From Chryseobacterium piperi (lineage in GTDB: Bacteria; Bacteroidota; Bacteroidia; Flavobacteriales; Weeksellaceae), in NCBI RefSeq assembly GCF_002285635.2, contig NZ_CP023049.2:186001-250000 (forward strand): a DNA stretch of 64,000 nt, in the 5' to 3' direction. Below are positions 25,065 through 32,790 of the stretch, in pieces (within the stretch, counting starts at the first letter, position 1; every line of letters begins with the position of its first letter). A program made the position numbers and the translations under genes. Under the pieces are notes generated by a model, which did not search any database, was not told the DNA's origin, and saw only the letters and a list, made by a program, of their open reading frames with translations.

Positions 25065-25091
25065 AATTAAAATCTAATACCAATAATCATT

Positions 25092-25358
25092 ATGGCAACA
25101 GTAGTTAATGAACAAATCACAGATGCTGTAACACAGTCCAACGTAAAAGTAGTAGCAGAAGCTCCGGCTATTGCTTTAGGAAATGTGTATCAGACAGCAG
25201 CGCATTCTACCGGGATTATGTTTGAAAATGCGGTAAATACGCAAAATCAACAAAATATCCTGGGTCAGGCAGCCACTACACAAGGCGTGATGCAGATCTA
25301 TAGCGTGGATACCGTAGCAGATGCTATTTCCATTGCTAAGATGCTGAATCCTTCTTAA
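25092..25358 (+). CDS. RebB-family R-body protein, tandem copy 5
   Basis: An 88-residue copy, last of the array. It has TQSNVKVVAEAPAIALG as in copy 4, NAVNTQNQQN as in copies 1 and 2, and the ending VDTVADAISIAKMLNPS. The array ends 28 bases later in a strong terminator, so copies 1 to 5 form one transcript or the end of a longer one that begins at 20485. Confidence 0.88.
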   Translation: MATVVNEQITDAVTQSNVKVVAEAPAIALGNVYQTAAHSTGIMFENAVNTQNQQNILGQAATTQGVMQIYSVDTVADAISIAKMLNPS

Positions 25359-25386
25359 GCAAAGCGTGTTTTTAGAATTATATTGG

Positions 25387-25423
25387 TCAGGGAGAATGCT
25401 TTTATTTCTCCCTGATTTTTTTT
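25387..25423 (+). terminator. Terminator of the rebB array
   Basis: TCAGGGAGAA (25387-25396) pairs with TTCTCCCTGA (25406-25415) and is followed by eight T bases. This is the strongest terminator in the cluster. Confidence 0.9.
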
Positions 25424-25461
25424 AGCGATTATAAACCTTAATAACTTAAAATAAAATTGAC

Positions 25462-26175
25462 ATGAGACAGTTTCTATATCCTCTTTTGTTACGATCATCT
25501 CAGTATGCCCGGCTTCATTTGAAGAGTGATGAACCTTATTACAAATATTTTTTACAGATGGAGCGGTATGCTCCAACATTCCGTTATGTTGATACTATCG
25601 TATCGCCTACGGGAAGGGTAGGATCACCACTGATGGAGCCTTTCCGTATTTTTGGGAGATGGTTGGGGTGGAAGTTTTGCTATGCTGAACATGATTTTGA
25701 ATTTAATGTTCTGGTGGGGCCTGTTTCCCCCTATCTTACTGCACGTTCGGTTTTTGAATTTTCGAAGAATTCTATCGGGCGAACAGTACCGGGTGCTATG
25801 AGAGGTGGAGACGGGGAGCTAATGGGAGTAAGGACCAATGATGCGGTGACAACAGCCGTATTCGGAGGCCAGGTAAGAACAACCCATAATGATGAAACAA
25901 TGACAATGAGGAATTTTGCTGAACCGGGCCATGTTTTCAGTGGCGGGTACCTGGATCTTGCATTTATTGAAAAAGATGGTAATGTATACATCAATCTCCG
26001 AGGCGGCGGATACAATAATTTTGCTTCTCTTAATCAGGTTTTCGGAAGCTGGCTGTTCCCGGATATGGCAAGATCAAATGCAGCTGCATATCGGGCTTAT
26101 AAAAATCTACCCCGAATAAAACATACCGTTGAGAATCTTCCCCCGAAAAAGAAGGAGCTTCCGTATAAAGAGTAA
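25462..26175 (+). CDS. Unknown protein downstream of the rebB array
   Basis: I do not recognise this 237-residue protein. There is no signal peptide. It is rich in aromatic and Gly residues (FRIFGRWLGWKFCYAEHDFEF, RGGGYNNFASLNQVFGSWLFP) and has a Thr/Asp-rich middle (VRTTHNDETMTM). It ends in a Lys/Pro tail (LPPKKKELPYKE). The pattern is that of a compact beta-rich globular protein. It follows the array terminator on the same strand and is probably expressed separately or by read-through. Its place between the array and the two-component genes suggests a link to R-bodies, which is inference only. Confidence 0.6.
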   Translation: MRQFLYPLLLRSSQYARLHLKSDEPYYKYFLQMERYAPTFRYVDTIVSPTGRVGSPLMEPFRIFGRWLGWKFCYAEHDFEFNVLVGPVSPYLTARSVFEFSKNSIGRTVPGAMRGGDGELMGVRTNDAVTTAVFGGQVRTTHNDETMTMRNFAEPGHVFSGGYLDLAFIEKDGNVYINLRGGGYNNFASLNQVFGSWLFPDMARSNAAAYRAYKNLPRIKHTVENLPPKKKELPYKE

Positions 26176-26330
26176 ATCTGTATCCGGCGACAATATTTCA
26201 TGGGAGAAATTACAAAATGACGTTCAAAAAGATAAAAATACTGAGACAGAATACAAATTTATTATTCTCTGATAACAAGGCGAACTTGAAGGTACCTTTT
26301 ACCAGATTAAACAATTTGTATTCTATTCAG

Positions 26331-26365
26331 TATCAATTATCAATTATCAATTATCAATTATCAAT
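26331..26365. repeat. Heptanucleotide tandem repeat, five copies of TATCAAT
   Basis: Five exact copies of TATCAAT lie back to back just after the 237-residue gene and before the end of the response regulator gene. The length suggests slippage-prone DNA with no coding role. Confidence 0.85.
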
Positions 26366-26372
26366 TTTTTGG

Positions 26373-27053
26373 TTATTTGTCCAGCAACACGATTTCATGC
26401 GCATTCACAATATTATTTTGTACCGCATAAATAACCAGTCCGGCCATATTTTTCACACAGGTTTTGATCATTAGATTGGTTTTATGGGTTTCCACTGTTT
26501 TTGGGGAAATAAACAAAGCATCCGCGATCTCTTTGGTGCTTAGCTGCTGACATACCAATCTCAATACATCAATCTCCCTTTCTGTAAGGTCATCCTTAGA
26601 GTAGGCATGAAACTCCGGGAGTTTATTGGATAGCTGGCCACGCATTACCTCAACCTGCTCATCAGAAAAATAATGCCCATGATGGTATACTGCATGCATA
26701 ACCTGTAAGAGTTCTTCCAGTTCAATTTCTTTGGGCAAAAAAGCATGGGCTCCCATTTTCAGCATTTGTCCCATAAATGAACGCCGGTAAAAACTGGAGA
26801 GCACAATGATTTTGGTTTCGGTATCTTTTTGAGACAAGACAGACATTACCTCAAGCCCATCACCGTTGGACATTCTGAGATCAAGGATTAAAATGTCCGG
26901 AATCTCCTTTTCTGTTTTATTCAGGAAATCATGGCCACTCGTTGCAGTCAGTACGACCTCGTAACGTTGATCCTGATCCATATAATTTTTTAAAAGTTGT
27001 ACAAACAACAGGTCATCATCTACGATGCCGATTTTAATTTTTTTATTTTCCAT
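26373..27053 (-). CDS. LuxR/NarL-type response regulator
   Basis: A 226-residue protein. The receiver domain has Asp12-Asp13-Asp14, the phospho-acceptor Asp58 in LILDLRMSNGDG and a Lys in FLPKEIE. The C-terminal LuxR helix-turn-helix runs from LTEREIDVLRLVCQQLSTKE to the recognition helix SPKTVETHKTNLM. The kinase gene lies 133 bases upstream on the same strand. The operon converges on the R-body cluster and may regulate it; LuxR-type regulators are often reported beside reb genes. Confidence 0.9.
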   Translation of the reverse strand: MENKKIKIGIVDDDLLFVQLLKNYMDQDQRYEVVLTATSGHDFLNKTEKEIPDILILDLRMSNGDGLEVMSVLSQKDTETKIIVLSSFYRRSFMGQMLKMGAHAFLPKEIELEELLQVMHAVYHHGHYFSDEQVEVMRGQLSNKLPEFHAYSKDDLTEREIDVLRLVCQQLSTKEIADALFISPKTVETHKTNLMIKTCVKNMAGLVIYAVQNNIVNAHEIVLLDK

Positions 27054-27186
27054 TTTTTTATTTTTTTAGTAAATAGGCAAAAGGGCGAATAGGCAAATTT
27101 GCCTTAGCCTTTCAGCTCTTTTACGATTTAACGGTTTCACAGTTTTACGATTTCGCCTTTCAGCCTATCAGCCTTTTCGCCCCTCT

Positions 27187-27942
27187 TCACGCTTCAACAA
27201 TCCCCACACACGCTATAAACTTCGTCCCCTTTTCCGGTCTCGACTTCAGCTTATAAACCGCCTGGATCTTTTGAGCCCTCGACTGGATGTTCCTCAGTCC
27301 AATTCCATTATAATGGGTTCCCTGTTTAAAACCACTGCCGTTATCTTCTATCGTCAGCATCAGGTATTCCAACGATATTCTCAGGGAAACATCAATCCTG
27401 GTGGCATTCGCATGTTTTAAAACATTGGTCACCAATTCCTGGACGATCCTGAAGATATTGAGTTTTACAGGACTGCTGATCGATGTGTCGGTGACGATAT
27501 GATGATAGGCAATCTCTATATTCTTACCGATCTGGTTGAGGTAATCTGCAATCAGATCGGTCAGTTCAATTTCACTCAGGTCCGGAGGCGTCAGATTATG
27601 GGATAATTCCCGAATCAGCTGCATGGACTTTTTCAGATCCAGGTTTAATTCATCCCTGTTTTTATGATTCATATTTAGCCGAATGAGATTGAGGCGGGAA
27701 ATAATGTTGTCATGAAGTTCTTCTGCCAAACGTTCCCGATCCCTTTCCTGTAAGTGTATCGTATTTTCCCAACATTCCGTCTGGGTATTCCGGACGAGCT
27801 GTATGACTCTCTGTTTGTTTTTCCTGATGCTTTTCAAATAGTTGATGATCAATAATGTGATCAATACTGTCGTTAAAAAAAATAGCCCTATACCAATCCA
27901 TATCCATCCGACTACCAGGCCCGGATTTTCCCACTGCAACAT
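27187..27942 (-). CDS. Sensor histidine kinase, HisKA_3 type
   Basis: A 251-residue kinase with one N-terminal membrane helix (about 10-36) and no sensing domain of its own. The phospho-acceptor His77 is in ERLAEELHDNIISRL. The ATP-binding domain has an N box (ELVTNVLKHANATR), a G1 box (IEDNGSGF) and a G2 box (GIGLRNIQSRA). Its start overlaps by 31 bases the gene of a multi-helix membrane protein, which may supply the sensing part. It would phosphorylate the response regulator encoded downstream. Confidence 0.88.
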   Translation of the reverse strand: MLQWENPGLVVGWIWIGIGLFFLTTVLITLLIINYLKSIRKNKQRVIQLVRNTQTECWENTIHLQERDRERLAEELHDNIISRLNLIRLNMNHKNRDELNLDLKKSMQLIRELSHNLTPPDLSEIELTDLIADYLNQIGKNIEIAYHHIVTDTSISSPVKLNIFRIVQELVTNVLKHANATRIDVSLRISLEYLMLTIEDNGSGFKQGTHYNGIGLRNIQSRAQKIQAVYKLKSRPEKGTKFIACVGIVEA

Positions 27943-28553
27943 CCCAGGTTAATAAAAGAAAGATAAAGGCACCATAATAAAACCCCTCTGAAAAGCCAGA
28001 TAGGCGCTACCCATTCCAGATGATTTGTGATCAGGAATTGAAAGGTGGTGGAGATCAGGCATTCGACAGAAAAAAAAAGAAAAACGCAGATATTAATGAT
28101 AAACAGGCTTTTTTCCATCCTTCCTTTTTTCAGCATTTGCATAAAATAAGCCGCGGCAAAACTACAGATGATGATACTGCTGATGATATTGGAATAAAAA
28201 GTAACGGGTGTCCCATGATGCAGATCGATCATATTGATGATGAAAAATACCGTAGCATACAGGTAAATGATTCCCTTTATGAAAACAGGAACTCTTAAAC
28301 AATATTTGGTATAGATCTCTGTCATTATAACCAAGCCGAAAAATTGGCTCAATGCATAATTATAAATATTTAGGGTATTTAATTTTAGTAATCGCTCCAC
28401 CAGATCTGTTAATTCAAGAGTCAATTCTCCAGCGAGGAATATCATCACCTCTTTTATTTTTATCCCGTTTTTTACGAACAAGATCAGCCCCACTAATAAA
28501 GTCAGGTTGATGAGTATTTGTAAATAGAGGGATAAGCTGTTATAAGTAAGCAC
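27912..28553 (-). CDS. Multi-helix membrane protein coupled to the kinase
   Basis: A 213-residue protein that is nearly all membrane: about six or seven helices (for example near 8-27, 62-78, 90-108, 118-140, 147-170 and 178-200). It has no recognised motif. Its 3' end overlaps the kinase gene by 31 bases and its 5' end overlaps the 234-residue gene by 14 bases, so translation of all three is probably coupled. The likely role is a membrane sensor feeding the short kinase, resembling a split 7TM receptor kinase. This is inference from gene order. Confidence 0.65.
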   Translation of the reverse strand: MLTYNSLSLYLQILINLTLLVGLILFVKNGIKIKEVMIFLAGELTLELTDLVERLLKLNTLNIYNYALSQFFGLVIMTEIYTKYCLRVPVFIKGIIYLYATVFFIINMIDLHHGTPVTFYSNIISSIIICSFAAAYFMQMLKKGRMEKSLFIINICVFLFFSVECLISTTFQFLITNHLEWVAPIWLFRGVLLWCLYLSFINLGCCSGKIRAW

Positions 28554-29244
28554 CGCTTTTCAGCAAAAGTTGATAGTCAGCAGGGGCATCTACTGTGAAT
28601 GGTGGTCGGGGAGTAGAGTAGTTTTCTGCCGTTTTGCTCATTTCGTTAATCGTTAGATCTTTGACCGTAATGATCTCTATATGGTAAGTAAAACCGGAAA
28701 CACTTTTCTGAATATCGTTCGTAAGTCCAAAGAAGCAGGTACATGATTGTTTGCCTTCCAAACCTAATCGTTCATAGTCAGCGAACGGAATAGAAATGAT
28801 TTGTACGAATGGTTCCACTTTCTGAGCTTTTAGCCATATGCTACCGTACATATTCCATCTGAAATTACGGTTGATGGCCGACTCCGAAGTAATCGGAGGA
28901 CAGATCTCAAGGTTGGGCGTATTTTCAGTAATTGCATTGGGAGATTGACGGGTAAACTCTTTAATAAAAATGGTATTAAAATTTCCCTCTTTGTCACTTT
29001 TAGAATCGATCAGAAAAAATTTTAACACGTTTTCATCAATGCCAATATAAGCATGAATCCTTTTCTGTTCTTCTTTTCCCAGTATATTTTGCCATTGCCT
29101 GACCTCATCGCCGGAAACAGAAAAGTGGGTACCCTGGTTTAAATAGCCCAGAATCTCCGCTTCAATTGCATTATTTCCGTTCTTATAGGAATCAATAAGG
29201 CTTTTCCATTTTTTAATGGATTGATAAATGTTTTCAGTTGTCAT
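28540..29244 (-). CDS. Unknown cytoplasmic protein, first gene of the kinase operon
   Basis: I do not recognise this 234-residue protein. It has no signal peptide or membrane helix. The first 50 residues are helical (IYQSIKKWKSLIDSYKNG); the rest alternates strands (RIHAYIGIDENVLKFFLID, FVQIISIPFADYERLG, YHIEIITVKDLTI). Its stop overlaps the membrane protein gene. It could be the protein whose state is sensed or a signalling partner; nothing in the sequence decides. Confidence 0.55.
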   Translation of the reverse strand: MTTENIYQSIKKWKSLIDSYKNGNNAIEAEILGYLNQGTHFSVSGDEVRQWQNILGKEEQKRIHAYIGIDENVLKFFLIDSKSDKEGNFNTIFIKEFTRQSPNAITENTPNLEICPPITSESAINRNFRWNMYGSIWLKAQKVEPFVQIISIPFADYERLGLEGKQSCTCFFGLTNDIQKSVSGFTYHIEIITVKDLTINEMSKTAENYSTPRPPFTVDAPADYQLLLKSGAYL

Positions 29245-29455
29245 GGTATTAGTGTATTAGTATATCATATATTGATGGAGGAAATTTACAAAAAAAATGG
29301 TTTTTAAATCACAGGGGGTAGAAATAGGGGTAATTTTGAAAATTTGGTTTAATAAAAAAATATTTTTATATTTTTGAAAAATTCTACAAAAAAAATATTT
29401 TGTTAATTGAAATATTTTCACAATCTTTGTAATATGAAATTTGAAAAACTCTACA

Positions 29456-30028
29456 ATGCATAAAAATACAAAAATAAAGCTTGCCGATTTTTGCACGGTC
29501 AATTTTGGACCCTATTTGAAATCCGTTCAGGATAAGGGAGTTTTGTATTTACAAGTTAAAAATTTTTCAGATTCTGGAAGCTACCTTGACAATATAGACA
29601 CTTATGTTTCATTTGATGACGTGAAAACCTCTCTTCTATTACAACAAGATGATATTATATTCGTAAGTAAAGGATTAAAATTCTTTGCCTACAAATATGA
29701 TCAAATGATAGGAGATGCAATAGCATCATCTATTTTTTACATCATTAAGGTAAACCAATCTATTATTCTTCCTGATTACCTTTTATGTATGATGAACCAT
29801 CCTAAAAGCCTATCTTACTTTTATAGTGCTAGCGCAGGAAGCTCTATCCCTTCTATCAGAAAGAAAGAGTTATTGGATTTTGAAATTCCTTTAATTTCTA
29901 TAGAAGAACAAAAGAAAGTAATTGAATTTTTCAACTGTCACAAAGAGCAAATAAAAATCATGGAAGACTTAAAAGAAAAAAAACAACTATTATTCAATCA
30001 AACCATTAATCAACTAACCGGAATATAA
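29456..30028 (+). CDS. Half-length type I restriction specificity protein (HsdS-like)
   Basis: A 190-residue protein with one target recognition domain only; a full HsdS has two. I chose the ATG at 29456 rather than a TTG 15 bases upstream. The recognition domain spans about 10-135 (FGPYLKSV, QQDDIIFVSKG), followed by the conserved region IPLISIEEQKKVIEFFNCH and a coiled helix (KIMEDLKEKKQLLFNQTINQL), typical of the end of an HsdS half. It could work as a dimer with HsdM or mix with the full HsdS encoded after hsdM. It is first in the operon, six bases before hsdM. Confidence 0.75.
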   Translation: MHKNTKIKLADFCTVNFGPYLKSVQDKGVLYLQVKNFSDSGSYLDNIDTYVSFDDVKTSLLLQQDDIIFVSKGLKFFAYKYDQMIGDAIASSIFYIIKVNQSIILPDYLLCMMNHPKSLSYFYSASAGSSIPSIRKKELLDFEIPLISIEEQKKVIEFFNCHKEQIKIMEDLKEKKQLLFNQTINQLTGI

Positions 30029-30034
30029 ACAATT

Positions 30035-31564
30035 ATGCAAAATAAACTTACACAAACAGAAATTAACAACATTGTATGGAAAGCCTGCGACTCTCTAAGA
30101 CCAGTGATGGGTAGTGGCTCTTATAAAGACTACATCCTTACCTTACTTTTCGTAAAATACCTTTCTGATGTTTGGAAAGAAAAGGGTAATCAGTATAGAT
30201 TAAAATACCCCAACGATGAAAAAATGGTAGAAAGACAGTTGAGAAGAGAACGCTTCTTACTTCCGGAAGAAAGTAGTTTTGATTACTTATACAACAATAG
30301 AAACGAAAGCAATATTGGAGAATTAATTGACATCGCTTTAACAAAACTGGAAGACGAAAACCGTTCTAAACTGGCAATGGTGTTCCGTAGTATATCTTTT
30401 AACTCTGAAACCGCTTTTGGACCGACAAAACAAAGAAATCAGATTCTTAAAAACTTACTGATGGATTTATATGCATTAGATCTTCAACCTTCTCATTTAT
30501 TAGATAATGATGTGATTGGGGATAGCTATGAATATCTTATTGCAAAGTTTGCTGGAGAAGCAGGAAAAAAAGCTGGAGAATTCTATACCCCGTCAGAGGT
30601 AAGTACTTTATTGGCTAAACTTATGGATGCACAACCGGGAGACAGAATATGTGATCCTGCTTGTGGCTCCGGTTCCTTATTAATTAAGGTTGCTAATGAA
30701 ATTGACGGTAAAAACTATGCTTTATATGGGCAAGAGAATAACGGAAGTACATGGGCGCTGGCAAGAATGAATATGTTCCTGCATGAACAGGATAATGCTG
30801 TAATTGAATGGGGAGACACTTTAAACCATCCGCAATTAAAAGAGAAAGACTCTTTAATGAAATTTGATATCGTTGTAGCCAATCCTCCTTTCTCACTTGA
30901 TAAATGGGGAGCAGAAGCCGCAGCGGCAGATGAATTTAACCGTTTTCACAGAGGTATTCCTCCAAAAAGTAAAGGAGATTATGCATTTATCTCCCATATG
31001 ATTGAAACCACTTATGAAGATAAAGGAAAAGTAGGAGTAATTGTTCCTCATGGTGTATTATTCCGTGGAAGCAGTGAAGGGAAAATAAGAGAACAGTTGA
31101 TTAATGAAAACCTATTAGAAGCTGTTATCGGCTTACCTGCCAACTTATTTTACGGAACAGGCATTCCTGCAGCGATTTTAATCTTTAATAAAGCAAAAGG
31201 GAAAAATAAAGATGTTCTCTTTATAGACGCAAGTAATGATTTCGATAACGGAAAAAATCAAAACAAGCTGAATGAAAAACATATTCAAAAGATTGTAGAA
31301 GAATATAAAAAATTTAAAAGTTTAAAACCCATTACAACAGAAGAAGGTGAAGTCTTAACAGATAAATTCTCTTATCGAGCTACCTTGAAAGATATTCAGA
31401 ATAATGAATACAACTTAAATATTCCTAGATATATAGATACTTTTGAAGAGGAGGAAGAAGTAGATATCAAAGAAGTTTATAATGAAATTGTTACTTTGAA
31501 AAGCCAATTGGCAGAAACAGAAAAGAAAATGGAGGATTATTTAAAAGAATTAAACTTGATTTAA
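30035..31564 (+). CDS. hsdM: Type I restriction-modification DNA methyltransferase
   Basis: A 509-residue N6-adenine methyltransferase. The helical N-terminal domain (1-165) is followed by the catalytic domain. Motif I for S-adenosylmethionine is DPACGSGSLL (207-216), preceded by GEFYTPSEVSTLLA. The catalytic motif IV is NPPF (283-286) in VVANPPFSLDKWG. It methylates the host target sites with HsdS and is part of the HsdR complex. The stop codon overlaps the start of hsdS (TAATG). Confidence 0.95.
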   Translation: MQNKLTQTEINNIVWKACDSLRPVMGSGSYKDYILTLLFVKYLSDVWKEKGNQYRLKYPNDEKMVERQLRRERFLLPEESSFDYLYNNRNESNIGELIDIALTKLEDENRSKLAMVFRSISFNSETAFGPTKQRNQILKNLLMDLYALDLQPSHLLDNDVIGDSYEYLIAKFAGEAGKKAGEFYTPSEVSTLLAKLMDAQPGDRICDPACGSGSLLIKVANEIDGKNYALYGQENNGSTWALARMNMFLHEQDNAVIEWGDTLNHPQLKEKDSLMKFDIVVANPPFSLDKWGAEAAAADEFNRFHRGIPPKSKGDYAFISHMIETTYEDKGKVGVIVPHGVLFRGSSEGKIREQLINENLLEAVIGLPANLFYGTGIPAAILIFNKAKGKNKDVLFIDASNDFDNGKNQNKLNEKHIQKIVEEYKKFKSLKPITTEEGEVLTDKFSYRATLKDIQNNEYNLNIPRYIDTFEEEEEVDIKEVYNEIVTLKSQLAETEKKMEDYLKELNLI

Positions 31565-32748
31565 TGATGGGCGATACTGAAACGATGTATAAAAACACTT
31601 CAATTAGGATGATTCCTGTGGAATGGGAAATTAGAAAATTTGGAGAAGTAGCAAATTTCATTAATGGTAGAGCGTATAAACAGGATGAACTATTAGATAA
31701 TGGAAATTATAGAGTGTTAAGAGTTGGAAATTTAAAAACAAGTAATGAATGGTATTGGTCTGACTTAGAACTTGATGAAGATAAATATGTAAAAAATGGG
31801 GATTTGATTTATGCTTGGTCAGCATCTTTTGGTCCAAGTTTTTGGAAAGAAGAAAAAGTAATCTACCACTATCATATATGGAAAATAATACCCATAAGTA
31901 TTGATAAAGTCTTTTTATATCAAACTTTAATATTTGATACAGAAAAAATGCTACAACATAAACAAGGTGGGACAATGTTTCATATTACTAAATCATTTAT
32001 TGAAAATAGAGAATGTAATATTCCCCCCCCTCTCGAACAACAAAAAATAGCTCAAATTCTATCCACATGGGACAAGGCCATACAAGAAACTACTGATATT
32101 ATTAAGGCTTTAGAAAAAAGGAATAAAGTATTAGCGTTTTCATTATTGACAGGAAAAAAGAGATTGAAAGAATTTAAAAATGACCATTTTAAGAAATCAT
32201 TAGCGAAAGAAGTTTTTAAAAATATATCCATAAAAAATAATGATGAGTCCCAAGAACTTTTATCTGCAACACAGGAGAATGGAATAATCCCAAGAAGTTT
32301 GTTAGAAGGAAGAGTTACAATGCCAACAGGGAGTGTTAGTTCCTATAAGCTTGTTAAAAAAGGCAATTTTGTGATTAGTTTAAGATCATTTCAGGGAGGA
32401 ATAGAATATTCAAATTATGAAGGAATCGTTAGTCCTGCATATACTGTTTTAAAAGCAATACATCAAATAAATGAAGACTTTTATAAATTTTATTTTAAAA
32501 GTACAGACTTAATTAATCGCTTATCAGTTGCTGTAATTGGGATTCGTGATGGGAAAAATATAAGCTATGATGATTTTTCAACAATCGCATTACCAAACCC
32601 TTCTTTGGAAGAACAAAATAAAATTGCAGATGTTTTGAATAAAGCAAACCAGGAATTACAACAATATAAGCAAAAACTAGAAAATCTAAAACAACAGAAG
32701 AAAGGATTGATGCAGCAGCTACTTACCGGAAAAATAAGAACTATGTAA
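31564..32748 (+). CDS. hsdS: Type I restriction specificity subunit, full length
   Basis: A 394-residue HsdS with two target recognition domains (about 15-150 and 215-355). Each is followed by a conserved helix: LEQQKIAQILSTWDKAIQE near 158-176 and LEEQNKIADVLNKANQELQQ near 345-364. It decides which DNA sequence the enzyme binds. A run of eight C bases (32023-32030), coding Pro-Pro-Pro just before the first conserved region, is unusual in this AT-rich gene and may change length by slippage. The ATG overlaps the hsdM stop. Confidence 0.92.
   Translation: MMGDTETMYKNTSIRMIPVEWEIRKFGEVANFINGRAYKQDELLDNGNYRVLRVGNLKTSNEWYWSDLELDEDKYVKNGDLIYAWSASFGPSFWKEEKVIYHYHIWKIIPISIDKVFLYQTLIFDTEKMLQHKQGGTMFHITKSFIENRECNIPPPLEQQKIAQILSTWDKAIQETTDIIKALEKRNKVLAFSLLTGKKRLKEFKNDHFKKSLAKEVFKNISIKNNDESQELLSATQENGIIPRSLLEGRVTMPTGSVSSYKLVKKGNFVISLRSFQGGIEYSNYEGIVSPAYTVLKAIHQINEDFYKFYFKSTDLINRLSVAVIGIRDGKNISYDDFSTIALPNPSLEEQNKIADVLNKANQELQQYKQKLENLKQQKKGLMQQLLTGKIRTM
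32023..32030. repeat. C8 homopolymer inside hsdS
   Basis: Eight C bases in a row on the plus strand, within codons for Ile-Pro-Pro-Pro-Leu. A gain or loss of one C would stop the protein after the first recognition domain. Confidence 0.9.
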
Positions 32749-32790
32749 AGTAAAACATTACCATAATAACCAAAAAACAAAAAAATTAAT

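Noticed and set aside
23707-25358. CRISPR-like or satellite repeat
   Set aside because: The repeat unit of about 340 bases is a gene with its leader; third-position differences and intact frames show duplicated genes.
26217-26474. Plus-strand frame of 85 codons over the TATCAAT repeat
   Set aside because: Repeats such as YQLSIINYQLSI come from the heptanucleotide run, and it overlaps the regulator gene.
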